36,543 nucleotides of DNA from Bacteroidota bacterium. Lineage in GTDB: Bacteria > Bacteroidota > Bacteroidia > Bacteroidales > DYOH01. Under the pieces are notes generated by a model. It was not told the DNA's origin and made no database searches. It saw nothing but the letters and a program-made list of their open reading frames with translations. The DNA is taken from NCBI GenBank assembly GCA_020048155.1, contig JAIFMY010000198.1:16998-53540 (forward strand), given 5' to 3'. Made by a program: the position numbers and the translations under genes. The first letter of the stretch is position 1. Each line of letters starts with the position of its first letter. Below are positions 25,753 to 35,219 of the stretch, in pieces.

Positions 25753-28104
25753 TTAAAATTTAAAATTATATGTAACAGATGGTATGATTGGGAAGAGTGA
25801 TACTTGCTTGGCACTTGTAGTCAGGCTTCCATCTTGTATATTGCCAATGGTTTCGAAATAAATGAAATATGGATTTTGGCGGCTATATGCATTGTAGATC
25901 GAAAAATTCCATGATGATTGCAGTCTGCCTTTTGGGGTAGGAGTATAAGTAGCACTCAAGTCGAGCCTATGGTAGGGTTCCATGCGGTATGAGTTCCTTT
26001 CGCCATATTGACTTAGTATTTGCCCTTCTATGAAATAGCGGCCAATGGGCAATGTAAGCGAATTGCCTGTAGCAAATACAAATACAGTAGAAAAGCTCCA
26101 CTTCGCGTTAGGTACATGGGTAAGAGTAAAACTCAAATCGTGTGTACGGTCGTATTTTGCAGGAAAAACTTTGCCGTTATTTATATCGTCAAATTGCCTG
26201 GTACTGCGCGAAAGTGTATAGCCAATCCAACCTGTAGTTTTCCCGAGTGCTTTTTTAAAGAAAAATTCTGCGCCGTATGAAAGCCCTTTGCCAAAGGTCA
26301 GGTTATTGTCGGTATTATCAGATAGATTATCGCCCGGAGTTTTACCCTCAGCATATTCTAGCATATTATCCATTTGCTTATAATAAAGTTCTACCGAAGT
26401 TTCGAACATATTGTCTTTGAAATTGTGGAAATAGCCGATGGCGTATTGCTGCGAAAACTGCGGTTTCACCAAGGTTGAGCTGGGTACCCACAAATCGGTG
26501 GGCAAAGATACGGAAGAGATATTGGCCAGATGTATATACTGATAGTTTTGGGTATACGCAGCTTTGAACGATGAAACGTCAGATAATGAAAGTCTTACAG
26601 AGAATCGGGGCTCGGCGTTTTTATAATTTACCACCCTTTCGCCTGATTTGTAGGCTATGGTGTCTTCTTTTCGGCCAAAATCATCGTTTATATATCTGTC
26701 AAATGGCCCCAATTGGGAAAAGAGAGTCCCCCTTAGGCCGGCGTTTATTTTGAGGTACGCACCCAAATCGAATTCATAATTGTAATATAACGCAGTTTCA
26801 TCGGCAAGTTGATCTTTTATTTGGTCAGCATTTATGTAGGTATCGCCTATGCGGGCGCTTACGCTGCTGGGGGTGAAAATATGATAGGTATAATTTATAC
26901 CAAACTTCATCTGTTGATTGATGGAGGGCATGTACGTAAAATCCAGTTTTGCATTGTAGTCTGTGATGCCTGAAAACAGTTTCATTTCAAAATCTTCTTG
27001 TTCGCCGCCAAATTCAAAATTATATTCGGAATAAACCAGTGAAGTATTCAGGAAGAGTTTGTCGGAGAATAAATGATTCCACCTGAGCGAGGCAGTTGAA
27101 TTTCCCCATGGAACAGTAAGATTGAATCCTGATTCTTTTTGCTTGAATGTAAAAATATCTTTTCCGTAGTACATACTAAAATACAGCCTGTCTTTGTCGG
27201 AGAAGCGGTAATTGAGTTTTGCATTCAGGTCATAAAAATAATAACCCGACCCTTTGTATGGAGAACTTTGTTTTATGAAAGGATTCACAAGTACATCGAT
27301 ATAAGTGCGCCTGCCCGAAACCAGAAAGGAGCTCTTGCCTTTTACTATGGGACCTTGCAGGGTAAGCCTCGATGAAATAAGACCTAAGCCACCTTCAGCA
27401 TGAAAGCTTTGGTTATTTCCATCTTTCATATTTATTTCCAAAACCGAAGAAAGTCTGCCACCGTATTGGGCAGGCATACCTCCTTTTATGAGGTTTACGC
27501 TATTTATGGCATCGGCATTGAAAACCGAGAAAAAGCCAAACAAATGTGATGCATTGTATATAACAGCTTCATCAAAAAGGATGAGGTTCTGGTCAGGGCC
27601 ACCGCCACGCACATAAAACCCTGAATTCCCCTCTCCGGCAGATTGAACTCCCGGGAGTAGTTGAATGGTTTTGAGAATATCTACCTCGCCCATGAATGCT
27701 GGAAGGGTTTTTATTTGCTGTATAGGCAGCGATATATTTCCCATCTGGCTACTTTCTACATTTTCCCCACGTTCAGCAGAAACCACTATTTCGTCGGTGG
27801 TAATGTCTGAGACTTCTAGCGCCAATGAAACTTTTTGGTCTGATGTTAGAGATACTTTTTGTGTGATTGTTTTGTATCCAACGTACATATAGTCAACACT
27901 GTAGTTGCCGTTAGGTAGGGTTATCGAATAGAATCCATAATTGTTAGATGCAACGCCTTTCTTAAGTTCTTGTATATATACGGTTGCTCCAATGAGTCCT
28001 TCTCCCGATTTTTTGTCAGATACATATCCGCTAATCGTAAAATTTTGAGCGCTTGCAAAAGCGGAATAAGAGATGATAATAAGTATGACTAAGTATTTTT
28101 TCAT
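25753..28104 (-). CDS. TonB-dependent outer-membrane receptor
   Basis: From the ATG at 28104 the protein has 783 residues. It has a signal peptide (MKKYLVILIIISYSAFASAQ), then a carboxypeptidase-regulatory-like beta-sandwich domain (about 22-100) and a plug domain (about 115-220, with QLLPGVQSAGEGNSGFYVRGGG and the downstream GGMPAQYGGRLSSV). A 22-strand barrel follows, ending in SVTYNFKF with a terminal Phe. It imports a substrate using TonB energy. No SusD-like partner, Fe-S or siderophore gene lies nearby, so the ligand is unknown. The upstream ATG at 28146 is disfavoured because a promoter-like CACTTTTG lies within that extension. Confidence 0.92.
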   Translation of the reverse strand: MKKYLVILIIISYSAFASAQNFTISGYVSDKKSGEGLIGATVYIQELKKGVASNNYGFYSITLPNGNYSVDYMYVGYKTITQKVSLTSDQKVSLALEVSDITTDEIVVSAERGENVESSQMGNISLPIQQIKTLPAFMGEVDILKTIQLLPGVQSAGEGNSGFYVRGGGPDQNLILFDEAVIYNASHLFGFFSVFNADAINSVNLIKGGMPAQYGGRLSSVLEINMKDGNNQSFHAEGGLGLISSRLTLQGPIVKGKSSFLVSGRRTYIDVLVNPFIKQSSPYKGSGYYFYDLNAKLNYRFSDKDRLYFSMYYGKDIFTFKQKESGFNLTVPWGNSTASLRWNHLFSDKLFLNTSLVYSEYNFEFGGEQEDFEMKLFSGITDYNAKLDFTYMPSINQQMKFGINYTYHIFTPSSVSARIGDTYINADQIKDQLADETALYYNYEFDLGAYLKINAGLRGTLFSQLGPFDRYINDDFGRKEDTIAYKSGERVVNYKNAEPRFSVRLSLSDVSSFKAAYTQNYQYIHLANISSVSLPTDLWVPSSTLVKPQFSQQYAIGYFHNFKDNMFETSVELYYKQMDNMLEYAEGKTPGDNLSDNTDNNLTFGKGLSYGAEFFFKKALGKTTGWIGYTLSRSTRQFDDINNGKVFPAKYDRTHDLSFTLTHVPNAKWSFSTVFVFATGNSLTLPIGRYFIEGQILSQYGERNSYRMEPYHRLDLSATYTPTPKGRLQSSWNFSIYNAYSRQNPYFIYFETIGNIQDGSLTTSAKQVSLFPIIPSVTYNFKF

Positions 28105-28143
28105 GGCAAAGGTGGGTGTTGATAAAAAGATGGGCTTTAACTG

Positions 28144-28172
28144 CAAAAGTGCACATATGCATGAATCTGCAA
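28144..28172 (-). promoter_or_regulatory. Probable promoter of the TonB-dependent receptor gene
   Basis: On the minus strand TTG (28170-28172) precedes CACTTTTG (28144-28151) by 18 nt. The -7 element differs from TAnnTTTG at one base. It predicts a start near 28137 and supports the ATG at 28104. Confidence 0.4.
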
Positions 28173-28286
28173 TTCAAGGCACAAAATTAATGCTTCATTT
28201 GAGAATCTTTATTGGTTTAAATATCTTTATTGAAAGTTTAAACATTTTTAATATCCACAAACACCTTAGATTTTAATATGGTCAGA

Positions 28287-28547
28287 TTACAGATTAGTAG
28301 CCCGGTCTATTTTTATTTGCCGAATACTATTCTCTGTTTTCGGATTGTCGAGCAATAAATTCAATTCTTTTACGAACCGGTTTACATCTTCAACTCCAAA
28401 TTTTTTTTCGTATGCTGCTTCCTCTAGGGTACCCCAAATAGGCTCACCGCATGCGATGCATTTTATGCCTTCTTTCATAAGATACTGTACCGACTGAGGT
28501 AAGATACTTACAAGCTCTTCTATTGTAATGTCTTTATTTATAAGCAT
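28287..28547 (-). CDS. DUF1858-type small redox-disulfide protein
   Basis: From the ATG at 28547 the protein has 86 residues. It fits the DUF1858/ScdA-N-like 'hybrid-cluster-associated disulfide' domain: INKDITIEELVSILPQSVQYLMKEGIKC, then CIACGEP (CxxC), GTLEEAAYEKKFGVEDVNRFVKELN. The usual member has CxxC followed by a similar Thr-Leu-Glu-Glu-Ala helix. Role unknown; metal- or redox-linked function is a family guess. A complete -7 element overlaps the alternative start at 28568, so the shorter start is preferred. It is separate from the receptor gene by 182 nt. Confidence 0.75.
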   Translation of the reverse strand: MLINKDITIEELVSILPQSVQYLMKEGIKCIACGEPIWGTLEEAAYEKKFGVEDVNRFVKELNLLLDNPKTENSIRQIKIDRATNL

Positions 28548-28565
28548 GACGTTGTATTTTTCTTG

Positions 28566-28573
28566 CAAAAATA
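28566..28573 (-). promoter_or_regulatory. -7 element TATTTTTG of the DUF1858 gene
   Basis: A full consensus match on the minus strand (TATTTTTGC) predicts a start near 28559 and a leader of about 12 nt before the ATG at 28547. Confidence 0.5.
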
Positions 28574-28784
28574 ATAAATATATGTATATAAATATATGAA
28601 TAAATGTTTGTTTGCAAAAGATTATGAAACTACCTAAACCCTTTTAATAATATTCAGGCAACAACTAGTATTTTAGTATAAAAAAAATCAAAGCAACTTC
28701 CTATTGAATATAAAACCAAGGCAATCACATGGCTAATAATGTTAGATATAAAAACATGAATCATTGAATACTTTATCAATGTGT

Positions 28785-28815
28785 TTTGTAATGCACCTGT
28801 AAGCATCTATATTTG
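28785..28815 (+). promoter_or_regulatory. Consensus promoter of the GWxTD/rlmB/DUF481 unit
   Basis: TTTG at 28785-28788 and TATATTTG at 28808-28815 are 19 nt apart, a complete match to TTTG-N19-TAnnTTTG. Just upstream is a dyad CATTGA (28762-28767) / TCAATG (28776-28781). The remaining bases of the 28548-28839 gap are AT-rich without further features. Confidence 0.7.
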
Positions 28816-28839
28816 TACATTATAAAAATGCCGGAAGGA

Positions 28840-30120
28840 ATGAATATAAAAAACACAATTCGTTGGATGTTGGTAATACTTGCATCAGGCCTTGTATCAT
28901 GCGGAATGTTTAAAGAAAATTTTGCACCCAGAAACATAGCCAAAGAGTATGCGTCAGCCAGCAGTATTTTTCGTCCCAACCACAAAATATGGATAAAAGA
29001 CACCACTGAGAGTATTTTGCAAACTTATTTGCGCCCCGATGAAATATTGTTTGCCACCGGACAAGACGGAAATGAATATGCAGAAATAAGAATCAGCATA
29101 CTATTATACAGCAATTTGCAACACACTATACAGATAGATAGCGTACAAAAAATTGTGAGCCTCACCAGAAGCGAAATGAAATCGCGATGGATATATTTTG
29201 CCATACCATTCCGTACACCATCAGAATCAATTTTTTATGTAAAAATAGTTACCCAGGATGTACTGCGAAATGCTGTACACGAGTTCACGGAAATAGTTGA
29301 CAATGTACCTGAAATAAATAAAAACACTGTTTTGCTTACAACCGGCAACCCATTTCTGAATGCGGGTGGCGTAGTAACCTCTACCGACTCGGTATTGCTT
29401 ACATTTTCGGACATCATAAAAGCAAATAAAAGAGTAAAACTGGCTTATTTTGACGATGAAATTCCACTATCGCCGCCTCCATTCAATGTATATGAACCGA
29501 AAGATTTGGTGCTTGTTCCAAAATCGGTAGCACAATTCAGTTCCGACAGCCTGTATTCACTTTTACTCAGAAAAAAGGGTATGTATCAGTTGCTTAGCGA
29601 TACAGCCAAGGTGGAAGGGTACTGCATGTTCAATTTTGGTGATAATTATCCCGAATTTAAGACACCCGAAGAGCTGCTTGAACCACTCAGGTACCTGATT
29701 TCTAAAAATGAATACAAGCAACTCAAAAGCAGTAGCAATCCTAAAATCGGAATCGATAGCCTTTGGCTTTCATTTAGCAACGAACCCGACAAAGCCCGCG
29801 AACAGATACGTGTATATTACAATCGGGCAAAACTGGCCAATATCTACTTTTCGTCCATCACCCAAGGTTGGCGTACCGATAGGGGAATGATATATATAGT
29901 TTTTGGAGCACCCACATCGGTGCAGGTATTCGAAGACAAAGAAGTATGGGCATATGGCTCAAGACTTACTGCCAGGAATCTTGAATTTGAATTTTATCGC
30001 ATTGATAATCCTTTTTCGAACAATCATTTTATACTCAAGCGCAAACTAGGTTATAAAACATTTTACTATAAAGCTTTGGAAAGCTGGAGAAGTGGTATTG
30101 TGTTTCAGCAAGCCAAATAA
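28840..30120 (+). CDS. GWxTD-domain lipoprotein
   Basis: The protein (426 residues) begins with a lipoprotein signal (MNIKNTIRWMLVILASGLVSC) and has a beta-rich N-terminal two thirds. It ends with a GWxTD domain: GWRTDRGMIYIVFGAPTSV near residue 350 followed by VWAYGSR and LEFEFYRID. The domain is known from Bacteroidota and Acidobacteria secreted proteins, function unknown. The longest frame (from 28813) starts inside the -7 element and is excluded; the ATG at 28828 is an alternative four codons earlier. It is the first gene of a three-gene unit, 24 nt before rlmB. Confidence 0.88.
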   Translation: MNIKNTIRWMLVILASGLVSCGMFKENFAPRNIAKEYASASSIFRPNHKIWIKDTTESILQTYLRPDEILFATGQDGNEYAEIRISILLYSNLQHTIQIDSVQKIVSLTRSEMKSRWIYFAIPFRTPSESIFYVKIVTQDVLRNAVHEFTEIVDNVPEINKNTVLLTTGNPFLNAGGVVTSTDSVLLTFSDIIKANKRVKLAYFDDEIPLSPPPFNVYEPKDLVLVPKSVAQFSSDSLYSLLLRKKGMYQLLSDTAKVEGYCMFNFGDNYPEFKTPEELLEPLRYLISKNEYKQLKSSSNPKIGIDSLWLSFSNEPDKAREQIRVYYNRAKLANIYFSSITQGWRTDRGMIYIVFGAPTSVQVFEDKEVWAYGSRLTARNLEFEFYRIDNPFSNNHFILKRKLGYKTFYYKALESWRSGIVFQQAK

Positions 30121-30144
30121 TAATATAGAAAATTAGAGAAATAT

Positions 30145-30903
30145 ATGAATAATACCACTACTACCCCCAAGTCTAAAATAATTTACGGAATACATACCGT
30201 AATGGAAGCCGTGGAAGCCGGAAAGGAAATAGAGAAAGTAATCATACGCAAAGGGCTTACCGGCGATTTGGCCAATGAGCTAAAAGAACTTCTGACTGCA
30301 CGCCAGGTACCTTTTCAAATAGTGCCTGCTGAAAAAATAGACAGACTCTCCTCAAAAAATCACCAAGGTGTGCTGGCATTCGTATCGCTCATAGAATATG
30401 CCAAAATAGAAAACATAATACCTGAACTTTACGAAAAAGGGGAAACCCCATTCGTATTGGTACTCGACCAAATAACCGATGTACGCAATTTTGGAGCATT
30501 GGTGCGTACCGCAGAGTGTGCCGGGGTGCATGCTATTTTGCTTCCCGAAAAAGGTTCAGCTCAGATAAATGCTGATGCCCTCAAGACCTCGGCCGGAGCG
30601 CTCAACTATGTACCCATATGCCGTGCAACTGACCTTTACAAAACGGTTCGCTTTCTGAAAGATAGCGGAATGGAAGTAGTAGCTGCCACCGAAAAAAGCA
30701 CTATTTCGTACACCCAACCTGCCTACGATAAGCCTGTGGTGCTCATATTAGGATCCGAAGAAAGCGGAATATCTAGCCCTTTGCTAAGCCTTGCCGACCA
30801 TAAGGTGAAGGTTCCACTTCAAGGCAAAATTGAATCTCTGAACGTTTCGGTAGCAGGTGGAATATTGATGTTTCAAATAGTAAAAAACAGAATGAACTCA
30901 TAA
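30145..30903 (+). CDS. rlmB: 23S rRNA (guanosine-2'-O-)-methyltransferase RlmB (TrmH/SpoU family)
   Basis: RlmB methylates G2251 (E. coli numbering) of 23S rRNA using S-adenosylmethionine. The 252-residue protein has an N-terminal substrate-binding domain (YGIHTVMEAVEAG ... SSKNHQGVLAFV) and the SPOUT knot motifs in order: DVRNFGALVRTAECAG, LILGSEESGIS and VPLQGKIESLNVSVAGGI. Length is typical. It lies between the GWxTD gene (24 nt) and the DUF481 gene (19 nt). Other TrmH-group 2'-O-methyltransferases share the motifs, but the N-terminal domain supports RlmB. Confidence 0.93.
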   Translation: MNNTTTTPKSKIIYGIHTVMEAVEAGKEIEKVIIRKGLTGDLANELKELLTARQVPFQIVPAEKIDRLSSKNHQGVLAFVSLIEYAKIENIIPELYEKGETPFVLVLDQITDVRNFGALVRTAECAGVHAILLPEKGSAQINADALKTSAGALNYVPICRATDLYKTVRFLKDSGMEVVAATEKSTISYTQPAYDKPVVLILGSEESGISSPLLSLADHKVKVPLQGKIESLNVSVAGGILMFQIVKNRMNS

Positions 30904-30922
30904 CCAAAACTCCCCCTTTATT

Positions 30923-31633
30923 ATGAAACATTTCTTTATTACTTTAACCATTTTACTAGTTGCATATAGCGCTTCATTGGCCCAATGGAGTGGTAGCCTC
31001 ACTTTAGGCACATCTTTCAACTCAGGTAACATCAATAAATTTGATATTGCCAGCAATGGTGATATCTCTCACAAAGATAGCCTTTTCGAGTTTTCGAGTT
31101 ATTACAAAATGCTGTACAGCGAAGTAAATAATCTGCAGAACAGCGAAGAATATGCTGGTGGAATCAAGTTCGACTATCAACCGTATTCCAATTTTACTCC
31201 TTTTATACTTGGGGTTGCATATCAGAATTTTTATAAAAATATAGAATTGAGAACCAGTGCTTTGGCTGGTGCAAAGTATCGTATTTTTCGTTCAGAAACT
31301 GCCGATTATTCGTTTTCGGCTGCTGTGCAGTACGATATAAACAGATACATTGCAGAAACAGAAGACGATAATATCACTCGCCTGTCCTTTCGTCCGAAAA
31401 TAAAACAAAAACTTGGCGATTATGTTACATTTGAACATGTTACATTTTATCAGCCAAATATTTCAGCATTCGACGATTTTCTGATTGATTCTACTACTAG
31501 CCTGAAATCGAAAGTAACAGATATTCTGGCTTTACAGATTACATATAATATTGAGTATGTAAATAAACCTACAAAAGAAGATCTGAAGAAAACCGACCAA
31601 TATATGCTGGCTTCATTGGTTCTTTCTTTCTAG
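30923..31633 (+). CDS. DUF481-family outer-membrane beta-barrel protein
   Basis: The 236-residue protein has a signal peptide (MKHFFITLTILLVAYSASLAQ). It then has about ten to twelve amphipathic beta-strands with alternating aromatic residues, ending in QYMLASLVLSF with terminal Phe, the usual barrel-closing signal. The opening WSGSLTLGTSFNSGNINKFD (WxG...xxxGNxxx) is characteristic of DUF481/YdiY proteins, whose function is unknown. It ends the three-gene unit, and a 15-bp-arm palindrome with a T-rich tail follows 34 nt downstream. Confidence 0.85.
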   Translation: MKHFFITLTILLVAYSASLAQWSGSLTLGTSFNSGNINKFDIASNGDISHKDSLFEFSSYYKMLYSEVNNLQNSEEYAGGIKFDYQPYSNFTPFILGVAYQNFYKNIELRTSALAGAKYRIFRSETADYSFSAAVQYDINRYIAETEDDNITRLSFRPKIKQKLGDYVTFEHVTFYQPNISAFDDFLIDSTTSLKSKVTDILALQITYNIEYVNKPTKEDLKKTDQYMLASLVLSF

Positions 31634-31660
31634 TTTTCAGGCATCTATACGCTGGTTAAC

Positions 31661-31707
31661 TTTATCAACCCTGTCAAAGTTCGCAACTTTGACAGGGTTT
31701 TGCTTTT
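31661..31707 (+). repeat. Palindromic repeat, copy 1 (terminator-like)
   Basis: Arms AACCCTGTCAAAGTT (31667-31681) and AACTTTGACAGGGTT (31685-31699) are perfect inverse complements with loop CGC, followed by TTGCTTTT. This should be a strong intrinsic terminator for the GWxTD/rlmB/DUF481 unit. Confidence 0.85.
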
Positions 31708-31763
31708 ACATATCATATTGTTTAGTAAGAATATTATTTTACATAAATGATTTTCAATAAGTT

Positions 31764-31903
31764 AATAAGGTTAACTGTATTTTGATTGTTTAATTTCTAC
31801 TAAGGTTGGAACTAATCATAAGGTTTTCATATTCATATAATTACCTTATATCAAAGTTTTAACCTTAGTAGCATAGTAATCATTCCTCTATCGGAACCTT
31901 ATT
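31764..31903. repeat. Nested inverted repeat, about 140 bp
   Basis: Three concentric pairs are visible. The outer pair is AATAAGGTT (31764-31772) with AACCTTATT (31895-31903). The middle pair is CTACTAAGGTT (31797-31807) with AACCTTAGTAG (31861-31871). The inner pair is ATAAGGT (31818-31824) with ACCTTAT (31843-31849). Arm spacings match to within one base, so the whole can fold into one long interrupted hairpin. Confidence 0.75.
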
Positions 31904-31941
31904 ATCTTATTTTCAAATCGATGTTAACGAAATGACATGGA

Positions 31942-31988
31942 TTTATCAACCCTGTCAAAGTTTGCAACTTTGACAGGGTTTTGCTTTT
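31942..31988 (+). repeat. Palindromic repeat, copy 2
   Basis: It has the same 15-bp arms (31948-31962 and 31966-31980) with loop TGC and the same upstream TTTATC and downstream TTGCTTTT. It differs from copy 1 at one base over 47. There is no gene immediately before it, so here it is not an obvious gene terminator. Confidence 0.85.
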
Positions 31989-32046
31989 CGATAATTGCAT
32001 TTTTTTTTGAATTGAACTATATCTAAGAAAACTCTAAAATCGGTAA

Positions 32047-33735
<1,689 letters not shown>

Positions 33736-33788
33736 TGCTTTGGTGTTTGGGAAAAATAAAAAATAAATAACTCAACTATTTGAAATAC

Positions 33789-33833
33789 AACCCTGTCAAA
33801 GTTCAAAACTTTGACAGGGTTTACTTTTTTTTT
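33789..33833 (+). repeat. Palindromic repeat, copy 3 (terminator-like)
   Basis: The identical 15-bp arms (33789-33803 and 33807-33821) have loop CAA and are followed by TACTTTTTTTTT. It lies 53 nt after the ABC-F stop in the same orientation as copies 1 and 2 and should end that transcript. Only the arms match the other copies; the outer flanks differ. Confidence 0.85.
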
Positions 33834-33927
33834 GGGCTCTAAATCGATGGTTATTTGTGAAGGGGTTGCTACAAGGCAATCACCCTAAATGAAACGAAAT
33901 GGCATTCAATCTTGCCTTTTCCCAAAG

Positions 33928-34968
33928 TTAAAAATAAGTGTTCACTGCAAACTCAAATTGATCTATGAAAATTTTCTTGAAACTTGAAAGATTGTTCTGT
34001 TCATAAAACAATAACATAGCCTTTTTATATTCAATAGAATCTACAGTGCGAAAAGAAAGAGGACAATACTTCTCATTCATTAATAGTGCATTACTTACTA
34101 TTCTAGCAGTTCTTTTATTCCCATCTACAAATGGCTGAATGTAGGAAATGAGAAGAAGGGTGAGTAAAGCCTTTTCAAAAACATTTTGTTTAGAATTAAT
34201 CACATCACATGAGTTTCTGAGGGCCTCTAGTATCTGAAATTCATTATCTAAAGGCTTATAATTGGTACCCGTGATACCAACACGGTGCTTCCTCAAGTTT
34301 CTTTCTACCGAAAGATCTTTTGTAAGAATACTATGTATATCTTCAATTTTGGAAACAGACAAAGGAGAGAGATAGTCTGGGTTTTCAAGCATAAAATCTA
34401 AGGCTTCTTTGTGGTTCAGAAGCATAATGGCCTCTTCTTTTGTTTTTCCTGCAGCTGTTTCTTTTTCCTTCAGAAGTCTTTCGGTTTCCAGCAAAGAATA
34501 AGTATTCCCCTCTATTTGCGATGATTTCCAACTCAAATCTATTGCCAGTCTTTCAAATTCTTTTTTGTATTCAAATTCAGATAATTGCGAAATGTTATGA
34601 TGAAATTTATGTTGAAGCTTATTCAATCTTTCCAACTCTGAGTTTGTGAAAACTGTGTATTTAGCGAGTACTTCATTTATCAAGTTAAAATTAAATCCTT
34701 GTTTTATCTCCCTGGTGTCTATTTCTTTCGCATAGTATTTGTCTAAATCCACCGACTCTAATAGTTTAAGTGTTGGTGAAATGGCATATTTGGTGCCCTT
34801 GAGTTTACCAATAGTGACGATATAATTTTTATTTGTCAGTTTTGTTAAAATCCTTTTCAAAGTGGCATAACTAACTGAAGAATTAATATTTTCGAATATT
34901 TCTTTGGAAGAACAATTTCCTTTACCTTTTATAAAATTAATAATCTCTTGTTCCTTTTTTTCTATCAT
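33928..34968 (-). CDS. Winged-helix Fic-domain protein with Gln at the catalytic His
   Basis: The 346-residue protein has an N-terminal winged helix-turn-helix (about 5-66, KEIFENINSSVSYATLKRILTKL) followed by a Fic domain. The inhibitory-helix motif SSQIEG (149-154; S-x-x-x-E-G) is intact, as in class II Fic AMP-transferases. The Fic core reads QPFVDGNKRTAR (278-289), where HxFxxGN[GK]R is expected: Gln278 replaces the catalytic His, while the Asn, Gly and Arg that hold phosphate remain. AMPylation by the usual mechanism would be impaired, so it may bind nucleotide as a sensor or use another mechanism. No antitoxin gene is adjacent. Codon use looks more AT-rich than hutI and the ABC-F gene, which hints at transfer. 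Its promoter region carries a four-part operator. Confidence 0.9.
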   Translation of the reverse strand: MIEKKEQEIINFIKGKGNCSSKEIFENINSSVSYATLKRILTKLTNKNYIVTIGKLKGTKYAISPTLKLLESVDLDKYYAKEIDTREIKQGFNFNLINEVLAKYTVFTNSELERLNKLQHKFHHNISQLSEFEYKKEFERLAIDLSWKSSQIEGNTYSLLETERLLKEKETAAGKTKEEAIMLLNHKEALDFMLENPDYLSPLSVSKIEDIHSILTKDLSVERNLRKHRVGITGTNYKPLDNEFQILEALRNSCDVINSKQNVFEKALLTLLLISYIQPFVDGNKRTARIVSNALLMNEKYCPLSFRTVDSIEYKKAMLLFYEQNNLSSFKKIFIDQFEFAVNTYF

Positions 34969-34980
34969 CTTTATCTTTTT

Positions 34981-35050
34981 AGCTCACTAAATTACGTTTT
35001 TTAGCTCAAAAAATCAAAGATTTGAGCTATATTTTATATATACGTGAGCT
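34981..35050. promoter_or_regulatory. Four-half-site symmetric operator in front of the fic gene
   Basis: AGCTCA occurs at 34981-34986 and 35003-35008, and its complement TGAGCT at 35023-35028 and 35045-35050. Start-to-start distances are 22, 20 and 22 nt, about two helical turns each. The inner pair extends to AGCTCAAA (35003-35010) / TTTGAGCT (35021-35028) and the outer pair to AGCTCAC (34981-34987) / GTGAGCT (35044-35050). On the minus strand AATCTTTG (35015-35022), one mismatch from the -7 consensus, lies across the dyad centre, so a bound regulator would cover the fic promoter. Autoregulation by the winged helix of the Fic protein is inferred. Confidence 0.65.
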
Positions 35051-35169
35051 TGAAATCTAAAATAGGGCTTTCTCATCACATTTTTCCTGAAATATTTCAC
35101 CCTAAAAACATCAACAACATTCTTTTAAGCCTGAACCATATTTTATACTTTAGCACAGATTTCAGGAAG

Positions 35170-35183
35170 CGAAAACGTTTTCG
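35170..35183. promoter_or_regulatory. 14-bp perfect palindrome upstream of hutI
   Basis: CGAAAACGTTTTCG is its own inverse complement and has the central CG typical of LacI/GalR-family operators (cre-like). It lies 37 nt before the hutI ATG and just downstream of a promoter-like TACTTTAG at 35146-35153 (one mismatch to the -7 consensus). Binding there could block transcription. No LacI-family gene is in the window. Confidence 0.45.
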
Positions 35184-35219
35184 AAATGGGTCTGTAAATG
35201 AAAGATAATCACAACTTTT

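Noticed and set aside
33928-34968. Toxin-antitoxin module with the Fic protein as toxin
   Set aside because: No small antitoxin-like gene lies next to it, and the inhibitory motif is within the same protein. The altered catalytic residue also argues against a simple AMPylating toxin.
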